NCBI GenBank assembly: GCA_963699835.1
Contig: CAVOVJ010000005.1
Coordinates: 164,097 to 228,096 of the forward strand
DNA from: BM003 sp963699835
GTDB taxonomy: Bacteria > Pseudomonadota > Gammaproteobacteria > Steroidobacterales > BM003
Direction of reading: 5' to 3'
Length of the DNA stretch: 64,000 nt
In this document: piece by piece, positions 19,743-29,626 of the stretch
How positions within the stretch are numbered: the stretch's first letter is position 1
Layout of the letters: the number at the start of each line of letters is the position of its first letter
Notes under the pieces: generated by a model
Databases searched by the model: none
The model's input: only the letters and a program-made list of their open reading frames with translations
Told to the model about the DNA's origin: nothing
Translations under genes and position numbers: made by a program

Positions 19743-21158
19743 ATGAGCAGAGCCGAGGCGATACTCGCGACGCTGATCGGATACAAGATCGTGTTGATCG
19801 TGATCGGCCTGTGGGCGAGCCGGCGGACCCGCACCCAGACCGACTTTTTCCTCGGTGGGCGCCGCCTCGGACCGGTTGTGGCGGCAATCAGTGCTTCCGC
19901 GAGTTCGTCCTCCGCCTGGACCCTGCTCGGCGTAAGCGGTGCGGCCTATATGTGGGGGTTGTCCGCGGTGTGGCTTTTTCCCGCCACGTTGCTCGGATTT
20001 CTCATCAACTGGTACTGGGTTGCGCCGCGGCTGCATGCCGAAAGTCATGCACGATCGATACTGACCTTGTCCGAGTTTGTCGCCGGCGACCGCAAGGATC
20101 CGTTGTTCCCGCTGATCATGCGGGCGGCTTCTCTGATGGTCGTGTTCTCATTCGTCTTTTACATCGCGGCCCAGTTCCAGGCCGCGGGCCACGCTTTTTC
20201 GACCAGTTTTGGCCTGGCGCGTGAGACCAGCATTCTGATCGGCGTCGCGGTGATCGTGATTTATACGCTGCTCGGCGGATTCTGGGCGGTGAGTGTCACG
20301 GATACCGTTCAGGGATTGATGATGGCCGCAACCGCGATCTTGTTGCCGTTGGTGGCGCTGGCCGGTATTGGCGGCTGGGATCAGCTGCTGCCGGGGCTGA
20401 AAGCGGTCGCGGGGGACAGCGGAATGAGTCTCACCGGTCCGTTCGCGGGCGCGCTGGGTCTGGCGTTCGTGCTGGGGACGCTGGGTATCGGGCTCGGATA
20501 CCCGGGCCAGCCGCATGTGGTCAACCGCTTTATGGCTGTGCGTGACCAGCAAGCGCTCAAAACCGCGCGCCGGATTGCGATCGGCTGGGCGGTAGTGATT
20601 TATGCCGGGATGCTGGTTACCGGATTGTGCGGGCGCGTCCTTTATTCCGGAATCGCCGACGGCGAGCAGATTTTTTTCGAAGTCGCCAACCGGATGCTGT
20701 CACCGGTGATGTCGGGGGTAATGATCGCCGCGGTGCTATCGGCAGTGATGTCTACCGCGGACAGTCAGTTGCTGGTCGCAGCTTCTTCGGCCTCTTATGA
20801 CTGGAATCTGCACCGTGGCAGTAATGACGATGACACCCGCAGGTCGCGCTGGGTCGTGTTGTTCATCAGTGCGATTGCGGTAGTGATCGCCATGTTTGTC
20901 GAACAGGCAATTTTTGCCCGGGTGCTGTTCGCCTGGCATGCGATGGGGTCTTCTTTCGGGCCCGTGCTGATTGTGCGCCTGGCCGGGCGTCGGCCGCCGG
21001 CACGCGTGGTCCTTGCCGCACTCTGTACCGGGTTTGCTTTGACAGTCGTTCTGCATCTGTTTCCCGACACACCGGGCGATGCCGTGGAAAGGCTGGTGCC
21101 TTTCTTCCTCGCGCTGGCGATCGTATTTTACGGTAGTCTTTCGCCACGCGGGCGCTGA
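19743..21158 (+). CDS. sodium:solute symporter, PutP-like (SSF family)
   Basis: A 471-residue membrane protein with about 12-13 hydrophobic segments. The SSF core motifs are seen in DFFLGGRRLGPVVAAISASASSSSAW and GLGYPGQPHVVNRFMA, the latter resembling the proline permease signature. Such proteins take up proline, pantothenate, acetate or related solutes with sodium. The ATG at 19743 gives a normal N-terminal first helix. The divergently placed oxoprolinase-like enzyme suggests that the two may share a control region and that the imported solute could be a cyclic amino acid such as 5-oxoproline or proline. That link is inference. Confidence 0.88.
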   Translation: MSRAEAILATLIGYKIVLIVIGLWASRRTRTQTDFFLGGRRLGPVVAAISASASSSSAWTLLGVSGAAYMWGLSAVWLFPATLLGFLINWYWVAPRLHAESHARSILTLSEFVAGDRKDPLFPLIMRAASLMVVFSFVFYIAAQFQAAGHAFSTSFGLARETSILIGVAVIVIYTLLGGFWAVSVTDTVQGLMMAATAILLPLVALAGIGGWDQLLPGLKAVAGDSGMSLTGPFAGALGLAFVLGTLGIGLGYPGQPHVVNRFMAVRDQQALKTARRIAIGWAVVIYAGMLVTGLCGRVLYSGIADGEQIFFEVANRMLSPVMSGVMIAAVLSAVMSTADSQLLVAASSASYDWNLHRGSNDDDTRRSRWVVLFISAIAVVIAMFVEQAIFARVLFAWHAMGSSFGPVLIVRLAGRRPPARVVLAALCTGFALTVVLHLFPDTPGDAVERLVPFFLALAIVFYGSLSPRGR

Positions 21159-21183
21159 CGGAAAGCGCCAGGAGAACCTCGTA

Positions 21184-22665
21184 GTGTCGTTGCGAGCGGT
21201 ATGGATCGTTTTGTTGATAGTTGGCGGCGTGGCCACGATTGCGGCGGGTCTGTTCGTCGCCGATACCGTGCTCGATCTGTGGGACAGGTTACAGGGTGCC
21301 CCGGTATGGGTCCGCGCCGTCACGGGTCTTGCGGCCGGTCTCGTGACGTTGCCTCTGTTGTGGTTCTTGCTGCGCTCGCTGCGGCGTGGCAGGCAGCCGG
21401 TAGCGGTGCCGGAAGAGGTTCCGTCGAGTCGCGAAGAATTACAGGAAGCGATCGACAACGCACAGGCCTCCGGGGTCGACGTCGCCGCGGCGCGCAAGGA
21501 ACTCAGCGACTGGAACCGGCGCAGCGAATCCGGACGTATCCAGATCGTTGTCGCCGGTGAGATCAGTAGCGGCAAAAGCTCGCTTATCAAGGCGCTTTTG
21601 CCGGACGAAGACGTCGTTATCAACGTGCTCGGTGGGTCGACCCAGAGCGTGACGAATTACGAGTGGACGAGTCCGTCCGGCGATCAGTTGATCATTACCG
21701 ATCTGCCTGGTTTCGGCGCCATTTCCGGTGTTCCTGACGAGATTGCGATGCAGGAGTGTCTGCGTGCGCATGCGGTGGTCTTTTTGTGTACTGGCGATCT
21801 CACCCGGGCCGAGTACGAGTCGCTGCGACTACTGCGCGAAACCGGCAAGCCCATCGTCGTCGCGTTGAACAAACGTGACCGTTATAGCGACGAGCAGTTG
21901 CGCCCGGTGCTCGCGGCGCTGCGCGCCAAGCTGGATCAGTTGCCCGACGGCGAGAAGATAGGGCTATGCAGTATTGCCAGCGGCGGAACGGAGCAGATCA
22001 TGCGGATCGACGCGGCCGGCAACGAGGAGCCGGTAACACGCGACCGCGCTGCGGCTATCGACGAACTCAGGCACGCGCTGTCCCGGACGGTTCTTGCCGA
22101 TACCGCCGCGCTGGAGAAGCTTCGCGATGGCAGCCTGCTGGCGTTGATCAACGACGAGCTGAGCCGTGCCCGGTTCGAACACCGCCGCGTGAGCGCCGAG
22201 AACACGGTGCGCAGCTACACGCGCAAGGCGGTGATCGGGGCGCTGGCGGCAATCAGCCCCGGCACGGACATACTGATACAGGGATATCTCGGCACGGCGA
22301 TGGTGCGTGAGTTGTGCGACCTGTACCGGGTCTCCGCCAGCGATCTCGACGTGCAGACCTTTCTCGACCTGAGTCAGGATCGCCTGCGCAAGGCGTTACC
22401 GCTTATGCTGGCGGTGGCGGGCAACGGGCTCAAGGCGTTTCCCGGCATCGGTACCGTAGCGGGTGGTCTCGTCCATGCGGTGGCATACGGTCTGATTTTC
22501 GATGCGATGGGGCATGGCATCGTTCACACGCTGGAGATCGGCGGCGAACTGGTGCCGCGCGATGCTGCACGGAGATTCCAGGAGGAACTCGGTGAAAATC
22601 TGGAAGCGCGTACGCGACGCCTGGTCACCCTGGCGCTCGAAGCGCGCAAAGATACAAAACGATAA
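21184..22665 (+). CDS. membrane-associated GTPase with DUF697-like C terminus
   Basis: A 493-residue protein. Two hydrophobic segments lie near the N terminus (AVWIVLLIVGGVATIAAGLF and TGLAAGLVTLPLLWFLL). A dynamin/Era-like GTPase domain follows: the P-loop GEISSGKSSL near residue 124, the G3 motif DLPGFG and the G4 motif NKRDRY. The C-terminal third (AVIGALAAISPGTDILIQGYLG, GTVAGGLVHAVAYGLIF) resembles DUF697-type membrane-binding helices. The GTG at 21184 is preferred because AGGAGA lies eight bases upstream. The gene overlaps the next GTPase gene, so the two are almost certainly cotranscribed. Their function is not established; GTPases of this kind are often linked to membrane stress or cell division. 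Confidence 0.8.
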   Translation: MSLRAVWIVLLIVGGVATIAAGLFVADTVLDLWDRLQGAPVWVRAVTGLAAGLVTLPLLWFLLRSLRRGRQPVAVPEEVPSSREELQEAIDNAQASGVDVAAARKELSDWNRRSESGRIQIVVAGEISSGKSSLIKALLPDEDVVINVLGGSTQSVTNYEWTSPSGDQLIITDLPGFGAISGVPDEIAMQECLRAHAVVFLCTGDLTRAEYESLRLLRETGKPIVVALNKRDRYSDEQLRPVLAALRAKLDQLPDGEKIGLCSIASGGTEQIMRIDAAGNEEPVTRDRAAAIDELRHALSRTVLADTAALEKLRDGSLLALINDELSRARFEHRRVSAENTVRSYTRKAVIGALAAISPGTDILIQGYLGTAMVRELCDLYRVSASDLDVQTFLDLSQDRLRKALPLMLAVAGNGLKAFPGIGTVAGGLVHAVAYGLIFDAMGHGIVHTLEIGGELVPRDAARRFQEELGENLEARTRRLVTLALEARKDTKR

Positions 22666-23956
22666 TAACGACGCAGGCGGCGACCGCCACATCGGACTGG
22701 CGCGCGAGAGTCTCGAGGAATTGCTCGCAGATTCGCGCGTGCCGGGAAGTGTCCGCATGGAACTCGCTGCCGAGTACGCCAAGCTCGAATCGATGCTAGA
22801 CAAGCTGAGCCAGGGGCATATTCACGTTGCAGTCCTCGGCCGTGTCGGGGTGGGAAAATCGAGTTTGCTCAATGCGCTGCTCGGTACCTCCACGTTTGCG
22901 GTCAGCCCGTTACATGGTGAGACCCGCGAAACCGAAATCGCCGGATGGCGCGAGCTCGGCGACGGAGGGGTTTATTTCATCGATACCCCCGGACTGGATG
23001 AGGTCGATGGCGAAAGCCGGGAAACACTGGCGCGCGATGCGGCTACCCGCGCCGACCTGGTCCTGTTCGTGGTCGATGCCGATCTGACGGCGGGCGAGCT
23101 CGAGGTGCTGCAGTCGGTTGCGAGCCGCCACACTCCCGTATTGCTGGTGTTGAACAAGGCCGATCGCTATACCGATGGCGAACGGGAGGCGTTGCTCGGT
23201 TCGATTCGGCAGCGGGCGGCACCGCATGTGCGCGAGGAAGACATCGTTCTGGCCGCGGCCGATCCGGCGCCGGAACGGGTTCTGCGAGTTGACGCCGAGG
23301 GCAATGAGCGTGAGGAGCTGCGTCCGCGCGAGCCGCGGGTCGATGCCGTCCGCGATCGGCTCTGGATGATTCTCGACGCCGAAGGCAAGTCGCTTGCAGC
23401 GTTAAACGCGAGCGTGTTCGCGGGAGATCTCAGCGACGAGATAGCGGCCCGTCTGATCGAAACCCGGCGCACTCTGGGCGAGAAGGTAATCCGAACTTAC
23501 AGCGTGGCAAAAGGCGTGGCGGTTGCGCTGAACCCGGTTCCGGTGGCGGACCTGTTTGCGGTCGCGATGATCGATGTCAGTCTCGTGATCCATCTTTCGC
23601 GAATCTACGGTTTGCCACTCGGGAGGGCCGAGGCGGGTTCGCTGATCGGCACGATCGCAACCCAGATGATTGCGCTGATGGGAACCGTGTGGGCGGTGCA
23701 CGTCCTGTCGAGCGCATTGAAGCTGGGGACCGGCGGTCTTTCCGTCGCGGTGACCGCGGGAGCGCAGGGCGCCGTGGCTTACTACAGCACCTATGTTGTG
23801 GGTCGCGTTGCCCAGCAGTACCTCGCCCAGGGCATGGCGTGGGGACCGGACGGACCAAAGGCCGCGGTGCGGAGCATCCTCGACGGAATCGACCGCGAGA
23901 CGCTGCTCGGTCAGGCCGGTGACGAAATCCGCGCGCGGCTGCGAGGCAAGGCGTGA
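22592..23956 (+). CDS. second GTPase of the pair, Era-like with DUF697-like C terminus
   Basis: A 454-residue GTP-binding protein. The P-loop GRVGVGKSSLLNALLG lies near residue 85, G3 is DTPGLDEVDGE and G4 is NKADRY. The C-terminal half has hydrophobic helices (AVALNPVPVADLFAVAMIDVSL and GTVWAVHVLSSAL) of the DUF697 type. The GTG at 22592 has a strong GGAGGA five bases upstream, inside the end of the preceding GTPase gene, giving a 74-base overlap in a different frame. The N-terminal 35 residues are basic. Paired DUF697 GTPases may act together at the membrane, but no specific role is proven. The stop overlaps the next start as GTGA. Confidence 0.82.
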   Translation: MKIWKRVRDAWSPWRSKRAKIQNDNNDAGGDRHIGLARESLEELLADSRVPGSVRMELAAEYAKLESMLDKLSQGHIHVAVLGRVGVGKSSLLNALLGTSTFAVSPLHGETRETEIAGWRELGDGGVYFIDTPGLDEVDGESRETLARDAATRADLVLFVVDADLTAGELEVLQSVASRHTPVLLVLNKADRYTDGEREALLGSIRQRAAPHVREEDIVLAAADPAPERVLRVDAEGNEREELRPREPRVDAVRDRLWMILDAEGKSLAALNASVFAGDLSDEIAARLIETRRTLGEKVIRTYSVAKGVAVALNPVPVADLFAVAMIDVSLVIHLSRIYGLPLGRAEAGSLIGTIATQMIALMGTVWAVHVLSSALKLGTGGLSVAVTAGAQGAVAYYSTYVVGRVAQQYLAQGMAWGPDGPKAAVRSILDGIDRETLLGQAGDEIRARLRGKA

Positions 23957-24352
23957 GCAACATGAGGAACGCGTCTCCAACCGCGCAGGAGACGGTGGCG
24001 CAGCGGCATGAACGCATTCGCGCCGCGGTGCGCCGGATTCCGTCCGGCTGTGTCGCCAGTTACGGTGATGTCGCATCGATTGCCGGGATGCCGGGCAGGG
24101 CGCGCCTGGTCGGACGTGTGCTGCGGGATTCGCCGGCCGGGCAGCTGCCGTGGCACCGGGTGCTGGGCGCCAGCGGCAAGCTGGCGTTCGCCGCAGCAGA
24201 GCGCGGGGTTTGCCGAACAGACCGCGCGGCTCACTGCCGAAGGTGTCGATGTCGTGCGTGGCCGGGTCGATATGCGCCGTTATCGCTGGGCGCCGGATCT
24301 TGACGAAGTGTTGTGGAAACCATCATCCGGCTGGGATAAGGGCAGAGGCTGA
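23953..24352 (+). CDS. alkyltransferase-like DNA repair protein (ATL), one frameshift
   Basis: This is an MGMT-family protein of about 132 residues: RIRAAVRRIPSGCVASYGDVASIAG is the DNA-binding winged-helix start, followed by ARLVGRVLRDSP. The active-site motif is PWHRV in place of the PCHRV of true O6-alkylguanine methyltransferases. The catalytic cysteine is therefore tryptophan, as in Atl proteins, which bind O6-alkylguanine and pass the damage to nucleotide excision repair. A break near 24190 is needed to continue from GKLAF into SAGFAEQTARLTAEGV and the end at 24352. The start is GTG overlapping the upstream GTPase stop as GTGA, with an alternative ATG at 23962. Confidence 0.83.
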
Positions 24353-24358
24353 GCGGCA

Positions 24359-24862
24359 ATGCAGGTTTGTTTTTCGCATGGCAAGGATAGCGGTCCCTGG
24401 GGCAGCAAGATCACCGCTCTGGCCGAAGTCGCCCGCGGCGCCGGTTTGGCCGTCGAATCGATCGATTATCGTGGGATCGACGATCCGGCTGTCCGGGTAG
24501 AGCGGCTGCTGGCCCATTGTGCAACGCTGGGCGAACCGCCGCTGCTGGTCGGCTCCAGCATGGGCGCCTATGTCGCACTCGGCGCTGCCGCCGAGCGCGA
24601 CGTCAGCGCGCTGTTCCTGATGGCACCGGCGGTATACGTGCAAGGGTATGAGCAATATGCGCCGCAACGACCACGTTGTCCGCTGACGATTGTGCATGGC
24701 TGGCGTGACTGCGTTATTCCGGCGCAGAGCGCGCTGAGGTTCGCCGCCGAGTGCGCGGCCACGCTGCACATGCTGGATGCGGACCACCGTCTGGAGGGTC
24801 GTATTCCCGTAGTTTGTCGCCTGTTTTCCGGTTTCCTGGAGGATCTCGGGGCGACGCCATGA
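24359..24862 (+). CDS. YqiA-like alpha/beta hydrolase
   Basis: A compact 167-residue serine hydrolase. It begins with the oxyanion-side motif FSHGKDSGPWGSK and has the nucleophile elbow GSSMGAYVAL with serine near residue 64. The aspartate follows in VHGWRDCVIPAQSA and the histidine in LDADHRLEG. Size and motifs fit the YqiA/UPF0227 group of small esterases. The natural substrate is unknown. It lies six bases after the ATL gene on the same strand and probably shares its transcript; plsB starts 101 bases downstream. Confidence 0.82.
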   Translation: MQVCFSHGKDSGPWGSKITALAEVARGAGLAVESIDYRGIDDPAVRVERLLAHCATLGEPPLLVGSSMGAYVALGAAAERDVSALFLMAPAVYVQGYEQYAPQRPRCPLTIVHGWRDCVIPAQSALRFAAECAATLHMLDADHRLEGRIPVVCRLFSGFLEDLGATP

Positions 24863-24963
24863 TGCACGGCCGCCACAAGCGCGGCGCGTGGCGGTGGCCG
24901 GCGTTGAACGGGTTATCATACCGGACCGATTGCCCTGAGCGGGTTTGAAGTCGATCAAATGCG

Positions 24964-27424
24964 ATGAACTGGTTAGGCCTCGACAAAGCGTTTCGGTCCG
25001 CCATCCGGCGGCTGATGTTCGTATGGGTCCGAACGACGGTTATCCCGGAGGCGGTAGCCGAACGCTTTTCTGGCGGTGACGCGCCCCTGGCCTATGTTCT
25101 CGAGCGTGAAAGTCTCACCGATGAACTGGTGCTCGACCACGAGTGTCTTGCTGCCGGACTGAGCAGGCCGGGTGATCAGCTGGTGCTGGGTGGTTTCGCA
25201 GAACCGCGGCGCTGGTTTCCGCTACGCATCGAGCGCGGCTGGCGCTACCGTCAGCGCAGTGCCTTCCAGGCGGAGCATCTGGCTCGAATCGTCAAGGTGT
25301 TGCGCGACAATCCCGATCTCGATCTGCGGGTCGTGCCCGTATCGGTATTCTGGGGCCGCGCCCCGGATCGTCCCGAGGGTCTGCTGCAGGCAATACTTTC
25401 CGAGGACTGGGCGATACGCGGGCGCGTGCGAAAATTCTTCAGCGTGCTCGTGCACGGGCGTCACACACTGGTTCGATTCAGCGAGCCGCTATCGTTGCGG
25501 CAGCTGGTTGACGAAGGATTGTCCGATGCCCTGACGGTGCGCAAGTTGCAGCGGATTCTGCGCGTCCATTACCGGCGCCTGCGCATTGCGACGATCGGAC
25601 CCGATTTGTCGCATCGGCGCACGATGGTCGCGAAGTTGCTGGAGACGCGTGAGGTACGGCGCGGCATCGATCGCGAGATGCGCTCCAAAAGCATCAATCG
25701 GTACAAGGCCACCGCACGCGCGCGCGCTTATGCAAACGAAATTGCCGCCAATTACTCGTATCGGGTCATTCTGATTGCCGAACGTCTGCTGACTTTTATC
25801 TGGCAACGGCTTTACGACGGCGTGGTGGTCAGTCATTTCGATAATCTCAAGAACGTCGTCGAGGGCAACGAGATCGTCTATGTACCTTGCCACCGCAGCC
25901 ATATCGATTACCTGCTGTTGTCTTTCGTGGTTTACAAGCGCGGCCTGGTCGTGCCGCACATCGCGGCCGGGATCAATCTGAATCTTCCGGTTCTCGGCCA
26001 GTTCCTGCGCGGTGGCGGCGCGTTTTTCCTGCGCCGCAGTTTTCGTGGCAATCAGCTGTATTCTGCGGTCTTCAACCAGTATCTCTCGATGAATCTGGCC
26101 AAGGGTGTGCCGCTGGAGTACTTCGTCGAAGGCGGGCGCAGCCGCACCGGGCGATTGCTGCCGCCGCGACCGGGGATGCTGAGCATGACGATATCCAGTT
26201 ACCTGGTCAGGCCGCGCCGCCCTGTCGTGTTTGTCCCGGTCTATTTCGGTTACGAACGCCTGATCGAGGGACGCACCTATGTCGGCGAATTGTCGGGCAA
26301 GCCAAAGTCGAAGGAGTCGGTTTTTGGCTTGTTGCGGTTTTTGCCCACGCTCAAGGAAAACTTTGGCCATGTTCGGGTCAACTTCGGTGAACCGCTGCGG
26401 CTCGATGACCTGCTCGACCGGCGGCGCAAAGGATGGCGCGAAGAAAAGCACGATTACGACCGCAGGCCGGCGTGGCTGCCGCCACTGGTGGACGAACTGG
26501 GCGCCGAAATATTGCAGCGTATCAATGCGGCGGCCGCAGTGGGTCCGGTCAACCTTCTTGGCCTGGTGATGCTCGCCACGCCGCGCCAGGCAATGCTGGA
26601 ATCTGACCTGGTGGCCCAGCTCGAACTCTACCAATCGATGCTGCGCCGGCTCGAATACTCGCCGTGGGTTACCGTGAGCGACGAAACGGCCGGCGACATG
26701 GTCGCTTATGGCGAGAAAATCAATGCTGTATCGCGCCGCGACAACCCGCTCGGGGATGTCATTTACATGAGCGAGGAGCAGGCGGTACTGATGACTTACT
26801 ACCGCAACAACGTCATGCATACGATGGCGTTGCCGGCGTTGCTCGCATGCTGTTTCGTCAATAACCAGACATTGGATTTCGACGAGATCCTGACCATCGT
26901 TCAATTCGTCTACCCGTATCTGGCGGCGGAGCTGTTTATCCACTGGTCGGAGGATGAACTCGCCGGTGTGGTCAGGAAAACCCTGGACGTGATGGCCGGA
27001 CATCGGCCTGATAAGTCAGCGACGCTTGCGCAATCGCTATTCGCGCAACGAAACCGACGAGCGCCAGTCGGTGCGATTGATGGTTCTGGCGCGGCTCGTC
27101 GAGCAAACGCTGGAGCGATTCTATGTCGTTATCGCACTGTTGCGCCGCCACGGCAGTGGCCAGATCAGCGAGAAAAGGCTCGGTGAGGAATGCTCGCTGC
27201 TGGCGCAACGCCAGAGCCTGCTTTTTGGCCTGGATTCACCGGAGTTTTTCGATCGCTCGTTGTTCCGCAACCTGATTCAGCTGATGAAAAAGCGCGAAGT
27301 ACTCGATGTCGACAGCTCCGGAACGCTGGTCTTCGGTGACGTGGTGGACGACGTCGAGGCTAACGCCGGCCTGGTGCTTCGCGAGGACGTCCGCGCCAGC
27401 ATACGCCAGGTTACGTCTGCCTGA
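24964..27424 (+). CDS. plsB: glycerol-3-phosphate 1-O-acyltransferase PlsB, one frameshift
   Basis: The inner-membrane enzyme that transfers an acyl chain to position 1 of glycerol 3-phosphate, the first step of phospholipid synthesis. The acyltransferase block I HRSHIDYLLLSF lies near residue 310 (the HX4D catalytic pair). Block II GGGAFFLRRSFRGN, block III FVEGGRSRTGRLLPPRPGML and block IV VFVPVYFGYE follow in order. The total of about 819 residues is close to the 807 of E. coli PlsB. A one-base break near 27000 shifts the last 140 residues (ETDERQSVRLMVLARLVEQT to the stop at 27424) into another frame. The gene is indispensable in most gammaproteobacteria without PlsX/PlsY compensation, so the break is more likely an error than a real mutation. 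Confidence 0.93.
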
Positions 27425-27426
27425 AT

Positions 27427-27651
27427 TCAGGCGTTGAGATCGGGGATGAGCTCGCTCTCGAGGTGGGCGATCTGGTCTTTTAACGCCAGCTTGCGTTTTT
27501 TCAGCCGCCGCAACTGCAACTGATCCGAATAAGACTGGTCCTGCAGATGCGCAATAACGTCGTCCAGATCGCGGTGTTCTATCCGCAGCTCCTTGAGGCG
27601 CTGGTGGTGCATGAACACCTTCGTATCTACGTTATTGGCCATGTTCTCCAT
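27427..27651 (-). CDS. YdcH-like DUF465 protein
   Basis: A 74-residue, strongly helical and charged protein (HHQRLKELRIEHRDLDDVI, then LRRLKKRKLALKDQIAHLE) matching the DUF465/YdcH family. It is predicted to form a short coiled coil. The function is unknown. The ATG at 27651 is taken as start; a second ATG nine bases downstream (27642) has GGAG very close before it and is possible. The gene is convergent with plsB, with two bases between their stop codons. Confidence 0.8.
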   Translation of the reverse strand: MENMANNVDTKVFMHHQRLKELRIEHRDLDDVIAHLQDQSYSDQLQLRRLKKRKLALKDQIAHLESELIPDLNA

Positions 27652-27767
27652 ATCGGACACGTACCTGCAGCGGCTGGGGTCGAATGTCACCGGGCTGTGC
27701 CCTCTGGAATAGCTTAGTCCAGCTCGACGGGCTTATCCATAGCAGATGCCGGAGCCGCAGCGCCTCT

Positions 27768-28061
27768 TCATATCCCGACCGATTCGACCTCGTTGCCGCA
27801 CATCACCACAAAGCCGGTGGCGCGATTGAAACCGTCGCTGGAATAGTCGAAAACGTAGGTTCGGCGCACGCCTACGCGCCCGTCCGCGAGCCGCGCGAGG
27901 CGTAACCTTGCCAGCGCCACGGTGCCGTCGAGCAGCGTCAGGCCCTGCTGCGAGCACAGCTTTCCGGCGGCCGTGTTCGCCTGTTCCCTCGCGGACATTG
28001 CCGAATACCACCCGCCCGCGACGAGCAACAACAAAAGACCGGGCAGCAGCACGCTCCACAT
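27768..28061 (-). CDS. DUF3301 domain-containing membrane protein
   Basis: A 97-residue protein with a single N-terminal membrane segment (LLPGLLLLLVAGGWYSAM) followed by a conserved soluble part (CSQQGLTLLDGTVALARLRL, then RRTYVFDYSSDGFNRATG). This is the DUF3301 family, known mainly from gammaproteobacteria and of unknown function. It starts 12 bases after the cysQ stop on the same strand and is probably in the same operon. Confidence 0.85.
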   Translation of the reverse strand: MWSVLLPGLLLLLVAGGWYSAMSAREQANTAAGKLCSQQGLTLLDGTVALARLRLARLADGRVGVRRTYVFDYSSDGFNRATGFVVMCGNEVESVGI

Positions 28062-28073
28062 GGTCGGACCCGA

Positions 28074-28872
<799 letters not shown>

Positions 28873-28896
28873 GAGTGCCTGCTCCAACGTTAGCGT

Positions 28897-29611
28897 ATGC
28901 AAAAAAAAGGGGTATATGATACCGCGCTCATGGTGGACGATGCCCGAGCGATCATCGATTGGACCCGGATTGACACCATCCTGCTCGACATGGATGGGAC
29001 CTTGCTCGATCTCGGATTCGACAATTTTTTCTGGCGTGAATACGTTCCGCTCCAGTATGGCCTCGCGCGCGGTCTCGAAATCGAGGAGGCGCGGCGGCGA
29101 CTGGAGAGGCTATATCGTCAGCGCGAGGGGTCGCTGCAGTGGTACTGCCTTGATTTCTGGACCCGCGAGCTCGACCTGGATCTGCTGCGGCTGAAACGCG
29201 AAGTCAGCGGTCGGGTCCGCTATATCCCGCGGGTGCCTGAGTTCCTGGAGAGTGTGAGGGCGCTCGACAAGCGACTTGTGCTGGTCACCAATGCCCATCG
29301 CGACAGTCTGCTGGTCAAGATAGAGCAGACCGCGTTGCATCGCCATTTCGATGCGGTATACAGCTCGCATGATTTCGGGGTCCCGAAAGAAGACCCGGGG
29401 TTCTGGTCACAGCTGGTCGCGCCGGGAACCATTCGATCCGGCGCGCAGCCTGCTGGCTGACGATAGCCTGCCGGTGCTGCGCGCGGCACGCGCCTTCGGC
29501 ATCGCCCACCTGATCGCGATCCGCCGCCCGGACCTCGGGGCGCCACGGCGCGAGATCGACGAGTTTGCGGCCGTTGACGGCCTTGGTGAGGTCAGCCCGG
29601 CGGCGGACTGA
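28897..29611 (+). CDS. YrfG-like HAD nucleotidase, one frameshift
   Basis: A HAD-IA phosphatase of about 237 residues: motif I LLDMDGTLLDL, the cap region with FFWREYVPLQYGLARGL, motif II LVLVTNAH and motif III lysine in FGVPKEDPGFWSQL. After a break near 29430 it continues as FDPARSLLADDSLPVLRAA and ends at 29611. The pattern fits YrfG, a GMP/IMP nucleotidase of gammaproteobacteria. The start is uncertain: ATG at 28897 precedes an A8 run, and an ATG at 28930 would begin just before the conserved part. It is divergent from cysQ and convergent with rhlB. Confidence 0.82.
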
Positions 29612-29626
29612 CCGGTCTGCACCGGT

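Noticed and set aside
25489..27003. 504-codon reverse open frame opposite plsB
   Set aside because: Antisense of a clear PlsB frame with no recognisable domain.
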